NCBI GenBank assembly: GCA_947503925.1
Contig: CANNFQ010000010.1
Coordinates: 1 to 64,000 of the forward strand
Source: an uncultured Paracoccaceae bacterium
GTDB taxonomy: Bacteria; Pseudomonadota; Alphaproteobacteria; Rhodobacterales; Rhodobacteraceae
Length of the DNA: 64,000 nt
Direction: 5' to 3'
A program made the position numbers and the translations under genes. This document shows positions 56,960 to 64,000 of this stretch, one piece after another (position 1 is the first letter of the stretch; every line of letters starts with the position of its first letter). The notes beneath the pieces are model-generated. The model saw nothing but the letters and a program-made list of their open reading frames with translations. It was not told the origin of the DNA and searched no databases.

Positions 56960-57796
56960 TTACAGCCATTCACCGCGCACCACCTGCCGGTAGATCGATG
57001 CCAGCCAATTATCACCCCGCGCCTCGGCCGGTAAATCGCGCCCGTTCAGCAAGGCAAAGCTGGAACTATACCAGTCGCTGGACCGGTAGTTATGTCCCAG
57101 GATCGCCCCCGCGGTCTGCGCCTCTTCCATAAGCCCCAATGCCAGATAGGTTTCGACAAGCCGATGCAACGCCTCAGCAGTATGCGTGGTGGTCTGAAAA
57201 TCCTCGACCACGATGCGGAACCGGCTCGCGGCAGCAGCATAATGACCGCGCTTGAGGTAGTAGCGCCCGATTTCCATTTCCTTGGCTGCCAGATGGTCAA
57301 AAGCAAGGTCGAATTTCAGAACCGATGTGCGGGCATATTCGCTGTCCGGATATTGTTCGATCACCTGGCGCAGGGATTGCAATGCCTGAAAGGTCAGCCC
57401 CTGATCGCGCCCGACCTCATCAATCTGGTCGTAATAGGACAGCGCAAGCAAATAGGCAGCATAGGCCGCATCTTCCTCAGCCGGATAGAAATCGAGATAG
57501 CGTTGCGCTGCTGCACGGCTATTGGGGTAGTCTTGGTCCCGATGATAGGCAAAGGCCTGCATGATCAGGCCACGCTGGGCAAACTCCGAATAGGGGTAAA
57601 GCCGTTCGATCTCACCAAAGGAAAATGCCGCATCATCGGCTTGGCCGGAGTCCAACTGCCGTTCGCCACGCTCAAAAATCTGCTGTGCTGTCAGCGCATC
57701 AAGCGATGCCTCGGAAGAGCCGCCACAAGCAGCCAGGAATGCCAGAGCCACGGCGGCACCAAGATTTGCGCTTTTCTTGCTTTTCCCGCCTGACAT
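56960..57796 (-). CDS. bamD: Outer membrane assembly lipoprotein BamD
   Basis: 278 residues from MSGGKSKKSANLGAAVALAFLAACGG (ATG 57796); lipobox LAAC. TPR motifs follow (FERGERQLDSGQADDAAFSFGEIERLYPYSEFA and repeats). Component of the BAM complex that inserts outer-membrane proteins. Upstream in-frame sequence to 57913 is not supported. Confidence 0.94.
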   Translation of the reverse strand: MSGGKSKKSANLGAAVALAFLAACGGSSEASLDALTAQQIFERGERQLDSGQADDAAFSFGEIERLYPYSEFAQRGLIMQAFAYHRDQDYPNSRAAAQRYLDFYPAEEDAAYAAYLLALSYYDQIDEVGRDQGLTFQALQSLRQVIEQYPDSEYARTSVLKFDLAFDHLAAKEMEIGRYYLKRGHYAAAASRFRIVVEDFQTTTHTAEALHRLVETYLALGLMEEAQTAGAILGHNYRSSDWYSSSFALLNGRDLPAEARGDNWLASIYRQVVRGEWL

Positions 57797-57929
57797 TACT
57801 GATGTCCCCACCCTGTGGTCGCTCGAATTGTGGGCACATTGGCCCTTGGTTGGTTTTGGGTCTAGCATAGAAAAATCGGGGGCAAAATGCCTTTTGCGCA
57901 GGTTGCTGATCAACTATCTGCGCAACGCC

Positions 57930-58847
57930 TTAGGCGACGGCGTAAAGATCGGCCTGACTGACGCCTACACCAGGCAGTCGGGCCGCGATTTTCGCGTCGC
58001 AATCGACCCAGCGCCAGGCCGTTGGATCAGCAAAAAGCGCACGCAACAGCTTGTTTGTCATCGCATGGCCAGAACGTGACCCCGCATACCGCCCGAGGAT
58101 AGGCGCCCCGGCAGTATATAGATCACCCAACGCGTCCAGCATTTTGTGACGCACGGCCTCATCCCGGTGGCGCAGGCCACCCGGGGTCAAAACGGCGTCA
58201 CCATCAACAACAACTGCGTTTTCTACTGTGCCACCCAATGCCAGACCGGCGGCCCGCATCCGATCCACATCAGAAGACCGGCAGAATGTCCGACTGTCAC
58301 ACAGTTCGCGCACGAAGGTTCCATTGGCCAGATTCAGCACCTTGTGCTGCCGACCGATGGCCGCATCTTGGAAATCAATCGCAAAGTCGATCTGCAAGGT
58401 TGTTGCCGGCGACAGGGTTGCAACCGCTTCACCTTCGCTCACGGTGACGTCTTTCAATATCTCAATGGCCCGCAACGGTGCGGAAAGCCGTGTAACACCG
58501 GCCCGGACAATGCCGCGCACGAACATGGCCGCACTGCCGTCAAGAATAGGCACCTCGGGTCCGTCGATATCGACCAATGCGTTATGTACCCCGCAACCGG
58601 CCAAGGCCGCCATCAGATGTTCGATGGTTGAAACGATGATACCATTTTCATTGGTCAGCCTGGTGTTCAGTGGCGAGACAATAACGTTGTCCCATGTCGC
58701 GGGCAGCTTAGGCATATCTGCAAGATCGGTACGGCGAAACACAATCCCTGTCGACGCAACAGCAGGGCGCAAAACCACGCGTGCAGGCACACCGGAATGT
58801 AATCCGGTTCCATCAAACATCACGTCTGTCTGGAGGGTAGTTTGCAC
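57930..58847 (-). CDS. lpxC: UDP-3-O-acyl-N-acetylglucosamine deacetylase
   Basis: 305 residues, GTG start at 58847 (QTTLQTDVMFDGTGLHSG). Zinc ligands in STIEHLMAAL and further down HKMLDALGDLY, plus GHAMTNKLLRALF. Commits to lipid A synthesis, so the cell has LPS. Between ftsZ and bamD as is usual. Confidence 0.96.
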   Translation of the reverse strand: MQTTLQTDVMFDGTGLHSGVPARVVLRPAVASTGIVFRRTDLADMPKLPATWDNVIVSPLNTRLTNENGIIVSTIEHLMAALAGCGVHNALVDIDGPEVPILDGSAAMFVRGIVRAGVTRLSAPLRAIEILKDVTVSEGEAVATLSPATTLQIDFAIDFQDAAIGRQHKVLNLANGTFVRELCDSRTFCRSSDVDRMRAAGLALGGTVENAVVVDGDAVLTPGGLRHRDEAVRHKMLDALGDLYTAGAPILGRYAGSRSGHAMTNKLLRALFADPTAWRWVDCDAKIAARLPGVGVSQADLYAVA

Positions 58848-58992
58848 GGGGGTGAGGCCCTTGTCATATTTCTTCTACGAGAATGAAGTAATGTGGCTGG
58901 CGCTTCGCCTCAACTCACTCTTTCTAACGGTCTGAAACATCGACGCGCTTTTCTGTGGCACCAATGTGGCACACGGGGCAAGGGCTTGATAT

Positions 58993-59022
58993 AAAAAGAA
59001 AAAGACCACCCAAAGGCGGTCC
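58993..59022 (-). terminator. Intrinsic terminator after ftsZ
   Basis: On the minus strand GACCGCC-TTTG-GGTGGTC (one G-U pair) is followed by TTTTTCTTTTTAT. It lies about 47 nt past the ftsZ stop and would separate ftsZ from lpxC transcription. Confidence 0.85.
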
Positions 59023-59068
59023 TTTCCAATGACGTAACCTTACGTCCAAACCAGCGAAGAACCCCGGT

Positions 59069-60688
59069 TTAGTTCGCCTGACGGCGCAGGAAGGCTGGAA
59101 TTTCGATTCTTTCCTGATCTTCGTTCGCCTCAGGCTCCTGATGAATGGCCGTGACTTGGGGCTGTGCCCGTGCCGGTTGCTGCCCGCCAGCTTCGGCCTG
59201 CGCGCCGGTCATACGGTTGATCAGGGAATTGATACCAAAGCGTGGTTTTTCCGCCTCTACCGCTGCCGGTTCCTGTGGACGTGCCGCAGGTTGTACGGGC
59301 GCCTGACCCGGTGCGCGGGCAACAGCGGCCTGCAACCGTGCCATCGCCTCTGGCGTTGGTGTGCCTGGCACCGCATTCGGCGCGGCCGCACGCGGTGCCA
59401 CGAATGTTTCTGCCTCGGTCAGCTGCGGCGCTGGACGTGGTGTATAAGCCGGTGGCGGTAGATCGTCTGCGGCCGCTGGTCGCGGCACTACTGCTGTGGG
59501 CTCAACACGTGGCTGGAATGCAGCGGGCTGCGCCTGTGGTGCAGGTGCTGGCGTTGCGGGTGGCACTTCCAACTCAGCGAATGTCGGCTGCTCTTCTTGT
59601 ACAACAACTGCAGCTGGTGCGGGGATTTCTTCAGCAACTGGTGCCGGTGCTTCAATTGCCGCTGGCTGCGCCAAAGGTGCCGCCATCGACCGGCGGGGCA
59701 GCGGGGTATCTGCATTGCTGACCGCGGCATCAATGCCGGTGGCAACAACAGACACGCGCATGCGGCCTTCCATCCCGGTGTCAAGCGTTGAGCCGACGAT
59801 GATGTTCGCCTCGCTGTCCACCTTTTCGCGGATTTTGTTCGCGGCCTCGTCCAATTCGAACAGGGTCAGGTCGTAACCGCCTGTGATATTGATCAGAACG
59901 CCCTTTGCACCTTCCAGCGAAATCTCGTCCAGAAGCGGGTTGGCGATGGCCTTTTCAGCGGCCTGAATGGCGCGGTTTTCGCCGTCAGCCTCACCCGTTC
60001 CCATCATCGCCTTGCCCATTTCGTCCATCACGGCGCGAACATCGGCAAAGTCGAGGTTGATCAGGCCGGGACGGACCATCAGGTCAGTGACACCTTTCAC
60101 CCCCTGGTAAAGGACATCATCAGCCAATGCGAAAGCCTCGGTAAAGGTGGTATTCTCATTGGCCAACCGGAACAGGTTCTGGTTTGGAATGATGATCAGC
60201 GTATCAACAACTTTCTGAAGGGCTTCAACGCCTTCTTCAGCCTGCTTCATCCGCTTGGCACCCTCGAACTGGAAGGGTTTTGTGACAACACCAACAGTCA
60301 ACACACCCATTTCACGGGCAGCTTGCGCAATGATCGGGGCGGCACCGGTGCCGGTCCCACCGCCCATACCGGCAGTGATGAAACACATATGCGCGCCGGC
60401 CAGATGATCAACGATCTGTTCGATGCTTTCTTCGGCGGCTGCGGCACCAACGGTTGCGCGAGCGCCTGCCCCCAAACCTTCAGTAACCTTCAGACCCATC
60501 TGGATCTTGTTGTCAGCCCGTGCCTGTTGCAGCGCCTGCGCATCGGTATTGGCGACGACAAACTCTGTCCCGTCGAGCTCTTTTTCGATCATGTTGTTGA
60601 CGGCATTGCCGCCCGCACCACCCACACCGAATACGGTAATACGTGGCTTCAACTCTTCGTGCCCCGGGAGGGATAGATTCAATGTCAT
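59069..60688 (-). CDS. ftsZ: Cell division protein FtsZ
   Basis: 539 residues. Tubulin signature [14 protein letters not shown]7 loop [11 protein letters not shown], a long Ala/Pro-rich linker (about 325-515) and a C-terminal peptide ending [13 protein letters not shown] that binds FtsA and others. Polymerises into the Z ring. The extended linker is typical of alphaproteobacteria. Confidence 0.98.
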   Translation of the reverse strand: MTLNLSLPGHEELKPRITVFGVGGAGGNAVNNMIEKELDGTEFVVANTDAQALQQARADNKIQMGLKVTEGLGAGARATVGAAAAEESIEQIVDHLAGAHMCFITAGMGGGTGTGAAPIIAQAAREMGVLTVGVVTKPFQFEGAKRMKQAEEGVEALQKVVDTLIIIPNQNLFRLANENTTFTEAFALADDVLYQGVKGVTDLMVRPGLINLDFADVRAVMDEMGKAMMGTGEADGENRAIQAAEKAIANPLLDEISLEGAKGVLINITGGYDLTLFELDEAANKIREKVDSEANIIVGSTLDTGMEGRMRVSVVATGIDAAVSNADTPLPRRSMAAPLAQPAAIEAPAPVAEEIPAPAAVVVQEEQPTFAELEVPPATPAPAPQAQPAAFQPRVEPTAVVPRPAAADDLPPPAYTPRPAPQLTEAETFVAPRAAAPNAVPGTPTPEAMARLQAAVARAPGQAPVQPAARPQEPAAVEAEKPRFGINSLINRMTGAQAEAGGQQPARAQPQVTAIHQEPEANEDQERIEIPAFLRRQAN

Positions 60689-60858
60689 ACTCGATCCGCC
60701 TGTTTTTTATGCCCGTGCCCACGAGCGCCTGCTTATTGGGACTCATCCTACCGGAGTGATGCCGAAAGGTCACGTTAAAAACACAAAAACGCCACCAAAT
60801 CTGGACAAAAAACTTTACTTTTCCGCTTGATTTCGACGGATCGGCAAGATGTTGCGTA

Positions 60859-62193
60859 TCACCAGTTGTCTTTGAACCACTTCACGGCGCGTTTCAACGA
60901 TCTTGCTGGATATCGATCTGCCGGAATTTCGAAATCCCACCACTCGTCTTGTGGATTCGCCGCAAACAATGTCAGTCCAACCGCGCTGGAAAATGCAGGC
61001 CCAATCGCAGCTTGTGGCAAGCCCTGCACCCGCAGCGGACGACCAAGCCGCACCTGCTGGCCCAGAATTTTACTAGCCAAGCCATCAAGGCCCGGAATTT
61101 GGCTGCCGCCCCCTGTCAGTACAATCTGCTGGCTCGGCAAATGTTCAAACCCGGCCGCGTCCAGACGCACGCGCACCTCTTCAAGGATTTCCTCAACCCG
61201 GGGGCGCATGATGCCGATCAGCTCTGCGCGGCTGACGGTACGCCGGTCATGTTCCCAATCACCGGTATCACCACCAATTTCGATCATCTCGCGATCATCC
61301 ATGCCGGTGGCGACAACGCCGCCATAGAATGTCTTGATCCGCTCCGCAGTGGCGGTCGGGATTTGTAGGCCCATCGAAATATCAGACGTGACATGTTCCC
61401 CGCCCATGCGCACCGCATCGGCATAGATCATGTGTTTTTTCATGAAGATCGACACACCAGTCGACCCGCCGCCCAGATCAATGCAAGCGGCACCGAGTTC
61501 CTGTTCATCCTCCACCAGCGACGACATGCCCGACACATAAGCCGACGATGCCAATCCGGCGAGTTCCAGATCACAGCGTTTGATGCAGTAAAACAGGTTT
61601 TGGATCGCAGCGGCATCTACCGTCAGCATATGCATATCAGTGGTCAGCCGGTGACCAATCTGACCGCGCGGATCGGCAAGGCCGGAACGGTTGTCAAGTG
61701 CAAAGTTCACCGGCTGCGCATGCAACACCTCACGATCCGCACCGTAATCCGGCACATCGCAATCGGCCATGACCTGGCTGATATCCTGTTCGGTGATCAT
61801 CGCGCCCGACACATCAAGCGCCCCGTCCAAGCCGTAAGACCGGGGGCGCGCGCCCGACAGGCAGGCGATCACATGGTCCACGCGGACATTGGCCATTTTC
61901 TGTGCCGCCTGCACTGCCGTGCGAATGGCGCGTTCGGTTTCCTGCATGGCATCGACTTCGCCAAAGCGGATCCCGCGCGAACGGGTCGTGGCGGCACCAA
62001 TCACCCGGAACTGCGACTGTCCCGCCATGGAGCCGACACCATCAACGCTGCGGAATTGCTCTGGCCCGTCAAAGCGCAACACAAGGCAGGCAATCTTGGA
62101 TGTACCGACATCCAGAATGGCCACAACACCGCGCTGCATCGCCGCCTTGCGCATTTGCCGCATCGCCCGTTGGCTGTCATATAGATCGCCCAT
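60859..62193 (-). CDS. ftsA: Cell division protein FtsA
   Basis: 444 residues. Actin-like: VAILDVGTSKIACLVLRF (phosphate 1), GAACIDLGGGSTGVSIF (phosphate 2), VLTGGGSQIPGL (adenosine), and a C-terminal amphipathic end (RSLKRAVKWFKDNW) for membrane attachment. Tethers FtsZ. The ATG overlaps the ftsQ stop by one base. Confidence 0.97.
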   Translation of the reverse strand: MGDLYDSQRAMRQMRKAAMQRGVVAILDVGTSKIACLVLRFDGPEQFRSVDGVGSMAGQSQFRVIGAATTRSRGIRFGEVDAMQETERAIRTAVQAAQKMANVRVDHVIACLSGARPRSYGLDGALDVSGAMITEQDISQVMADCDVPDYGADREVLHAQPVNFALDNRSGLADPRGQIGHRLTTDMHMLTVDAAAIQNLFYCIKRCDLELAGLASSAYVSGMSSLVEDEQELGAACIDLGGGSTGVSIFMKKHMIYADAVRMGGEHVTSDISMGLQIPTATAERIKTFYGGVVATGMDDREMIEIGGDTGDWEHDRRTVSRAELIGIMRPRVEEILEEVRVRLDAAGFEHLPSQQIVLTGGGSQIPGLDGLASKILGQQVRLGRPLRVQGLPQAAIGPAFSSAVGLTLFAANPQDEWWDFEIPADRYPARSLKRAVKWFKDNW

Positions 62194-63092
62194 TACTCGT
62201 TCGCCCCGTTATTTGGTATTATTTCATTGACCCGGCGCAGCGCCAGCGATGCTTCTTCATTCATGCGCAGGGTCGGCCGGTTGGCGTTGCGCATATCCAC
62301 TACCGCTACGTCACGCTCCAGCATGTCCTGCGCTTCGTTCAGCGCGATAATCCGGTCAAAGGCCGCGACCGGGTCTTCGCCCGGCAGCAAGATCCGCTGA
62401 TCCCGATCCAACACGATATCCCAGCGGCGTTCGCCCATGCGCACCAGCCCGCGCACCCGGTCCCGCAACGGCCCCGCCCCGGCATGCAATGCCAGCGCCT
62501 CGGCAATATTCTGTTCGGCCCCATCACCCGCGATCAGCGGCAGATCAAGCCGGTCTGACCGGGCAATCACGGTGCCGGACTGGACCCCTTCGGCATCAAT
62601 CAGGCGCAAGGTCGTCCCATCACGCCACAAGGCAACCGGCACACGCGGGTTGACGGCAACCTGCAACGCCCCCGCTTCACCCACTTTGACGCGGGCGGAT
62701 TTCACAGCTTGCAGAGCCTCGACCTGCTTGCGCAGCGCCTCAAGGTCCAAATCGAAGGAAGACACCGGAAAAACCATGGGCAGAACCGCCGCGACCTCAG
62801 CCTCAAGCGCCGCATCAGCACCGGTGATTGCCATGGATTTCACCATGAACTGGGGGCGCGTTTGAAAACTTTGCCGCGCATCGTCGATCCGGGCCTGCAA
62901 CATGGCGCGGTTTTCCGCATGCGAAAACCAGCTGGTTGCGATGATGGCAATCAGGATGATCGGCACGCCAACCCGGACAAAGACCCGGAACCCCGGCGTC
63001 AACAATAACCGCTGATACCGGTAGCCCAGCCGCGAGGGTGCCGGATCATGCGGTGCATCTGCTGCTTTACGGCGGCGGATCAGCGATCGCAT
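62193..63092 (-). CDS. ftsQ: Cell division protein FtsQ
   Basis: 299 residues from the ATG at 63092 (MRSLIRRRKAADAP) with GGAGG upstream. Basic cytoplasmic tail, one membrane helix (about 36-55), POTRA (FMVKSMAITGADAALEAEVAAVLP) and FtsQ domain. It links early and late divisome parts. Overlaps ddl by 13 bp; translation likely coupled. Confidence 0.95.
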   Translation of the reverse strand: MRSLIRRRKAADAPHDPAPSRLGYRYQRLLLTPGFRVFVRVGVPIILIAIIATSWFSHAENRAMLQARIDDARQSFQTRPQFMVKSMAITGADAALEAEVAAVLPMVFPVSSFDLDLEALRKQVEALQAVKSARVKVGEAGALQVAVNPRVPVALWRDGTTLRLIDAEGVQSGTVIARSDRLDLPLIAGDGAEQNIAEALALHAGAGPLRDRVRGLVRMGERRWDIVLDRDQRILLPGEDPVAAFDRIIALNEAQDMLERDVAVVDMRNANRPTLRMNEEASLALRRVNEIIPNNGANE

Positions 63093-63994
63093 GATGCGTC
63101 CTCCACCATCCAGCGGCAAAGCTGAGGAAAGGTGACGCCCACATGCGCCGCCTGTTCGGGGGTGAGTGATGTGGGCGTCATACCCGGTTGGGTATTGGTT
63201 TCCAGCAGGATCAGACCATCGATGCCGCGGGCCTCGTCCCAACGGAAATCGGTGCGGGTCACACCACGGCAGCCAAGGGCCTGGTGTGCACGCAGGGCAT
63301 AATCCATGCAGGCATCAAAAATCTCGGTTGGAATATCGGCGGGCAGGACGTGACGCGATCCACCCGGTGCATATTTGGCGTGATAATCGTACCAGCCATC
63401 GGTGATGATATCGGTCACCGTCAGCGCGCGGTCACCCATCACGGTGGTGGTCAGTTCGCGACCCGGTGCAAATGCCTCAACCATCACCTGATCGGGCATA
63501 TCATCCGCCAGTTGTGGCGGTCCGTTTGCATCCTTATCCACGATATAGATGCCGACGCTGGAGCCTTCATTATAGGGCTTCACCACATAAGGCGGGGGGA
63601 TCACATGGGCCGCGCGCACATCATCAGCAGCGGCAAGGACACTGTCCACAACAGGCAGGCCGACGCTGCGGTAAACCTCTTTGGTGCGCTGCTTATCGAG
63701 GGTGAGGGCAGAGGCGAGGATGCCCGAATGGGTGTATGGAATTTGCAGCCATTCCAGAATGCCCTGGACCGCCCCATCTTCGCCCCAGCGGCCATGCAGC
63801 GCATTAAAAACAACGTCAGGCGCGATCTCCTGCAGGCGCGCAGACACATCGGGGCCCGCATCGACCTCGATCACTTCGCATTCTGCTTCCCGTAAAGCTG
63901 CCGCACATTCGCGGCCCGAGCTGAGGGAAACCTCCCTTTCAGCCGATGGACCGCCCATCAGGACAACAACTTTCGGGTTTGCCCTGCTCGACAT
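63080..63994 (-). CDS. ddl: D-alanine-D-alanine ligase
   Basis: 304 residues, complete; the ATG is 6 nt from the window edge. VVVLMGGPSAEREVSLSSG, YVVKPYNEGSSVGIYIV (ATP-grasp), GCRGVTRTDFRWDE and LLETNTQPGMTPTSLTPEQA. Makes D-Ala-D-Ala for peptidoglycan. First visible gene of the ddl-ftsQ-ftsA-ftsZ run; murB or murC would be expected just beyond. Confidence 0.97.
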   Translation of the reverse strand: MSSRANPKVVVLMGGPSAEREVSLSSGRECAAALREAECEVIEVDAGPDVSARLQEIAPDVVFNALHGRWGEDGAVQGILEWLQIPYTHSGILASALTLDKQRTKEVYRSVGLPVVDSVLAAADDVRAAHVIPPPYVVKPYNEGSSVGIYIVDKDANGPPQLADDMPDQVMVEAFAPGRELTTTVMGDRALTVTDIITDGWYDYHAKYAPGGSRHVLPADIPTEIFDACMDYALRAHQALGCRGVTRTDFRWDEARGIDGLILLETNTQPGMTPTSLTPEQAAHVGVTFPQLCRWMVEDASCDR

Positions 63995-64000
63995 ACCCTA

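Overview
The window is chromosomal DNA from an alphaproteobacterium, most likely a Roseobacter-group member of the Rhodobacterales. The call rests on gene content and order: a GapR/DUF2312 protein, an NDUFA12-type complex I subunit, CobS/CobT with a DnaJ/BolA neighbourhood, a SqrR/BigR sulfide switch with paired YeeE/YedE proteins, and a division cluster in the order ddl-ftsQ-ftsA-ftsZ-lpxC-bamD-recN. Genes are dense, moderately GC-rich and mostly housekeeping. No rRNA, tRNA or CRISPR array was seen.

Layout. 1-2276 is the N-terminal part of a large repetitive SdrD-type secreted protein that runs off the left edge. It is followed by about 0.9 kb without a convincing gene and then small proteins (3.1-5.2 kb), including gapR. 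5.2-7.6 kb holds a divergent phosphotransferase / acyl-CoA dehydrogenase pair. 7.55-9.4 kb is a SqrR-type persulfide-sensing regulator divergent from a 44-codon ORF, two YeeE/YedE membrane proteins and a rhodanese-like enzyme. A 270-bp MITE-like element with 26-bp terminal inverted repeats sits at 9686-9955.

10.0-21.4 kb is one functional block: an XRE/DUF2083 regulator, a response regulator, a small membrane protein, a symporter-histidine kinase fusion and a FliM/SpoA protein on the minus strand, facing a complete five-gene branched-chain-amino-acid-type ABC transporter on the plus strand. 22.2-28.0 kb carries accB-accC-aat, DUF2155, NDUFA12, a RidA-family protein, clpX and clpP. 28.1-38.9 kb is metabolic (ArsR/SRPBCC pair, D-lyxose isomerase, flavodoxin, class I amidotransferase, glcG-like protein and malate synthase G, DUF2256, pepN, an acyltransferase, a lytic transglycosylase).

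39.0-52.5 kb contains gatB, bolA, a J-domain protein, cobS, cobT, a racemase-family protein, pepP and DUF427. An accessory insert (42.6-45.3 kb) lies between the J-domain gene and cobS. It encodes two integral membrane proteins around a signal-less protein that appears to join an OmpA-like domain to an HEXXH (M35-like) metallopeptidase; this is the best candidate for an undescribed system. 52.5-54.2 kb is a ClC channel, followed by about 1 kb with no clear gene, then recN, bamD, lpxC, ftsZ, ftsA, ftsQ and ddl to the right edge.

The most unusual non-coding signals are two arrays of four YGTCGG-type units at an exact 11-bp pitch (30601-30641 and 40545-40584), an 18-nt palindrome shared by two loci, direct repeats 32 bp apart before the XRE gene, and hairpins between the ABC transporter genes. 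All coordinates come from reading the sequence; family names are from recognition of motifs and no database search was run.
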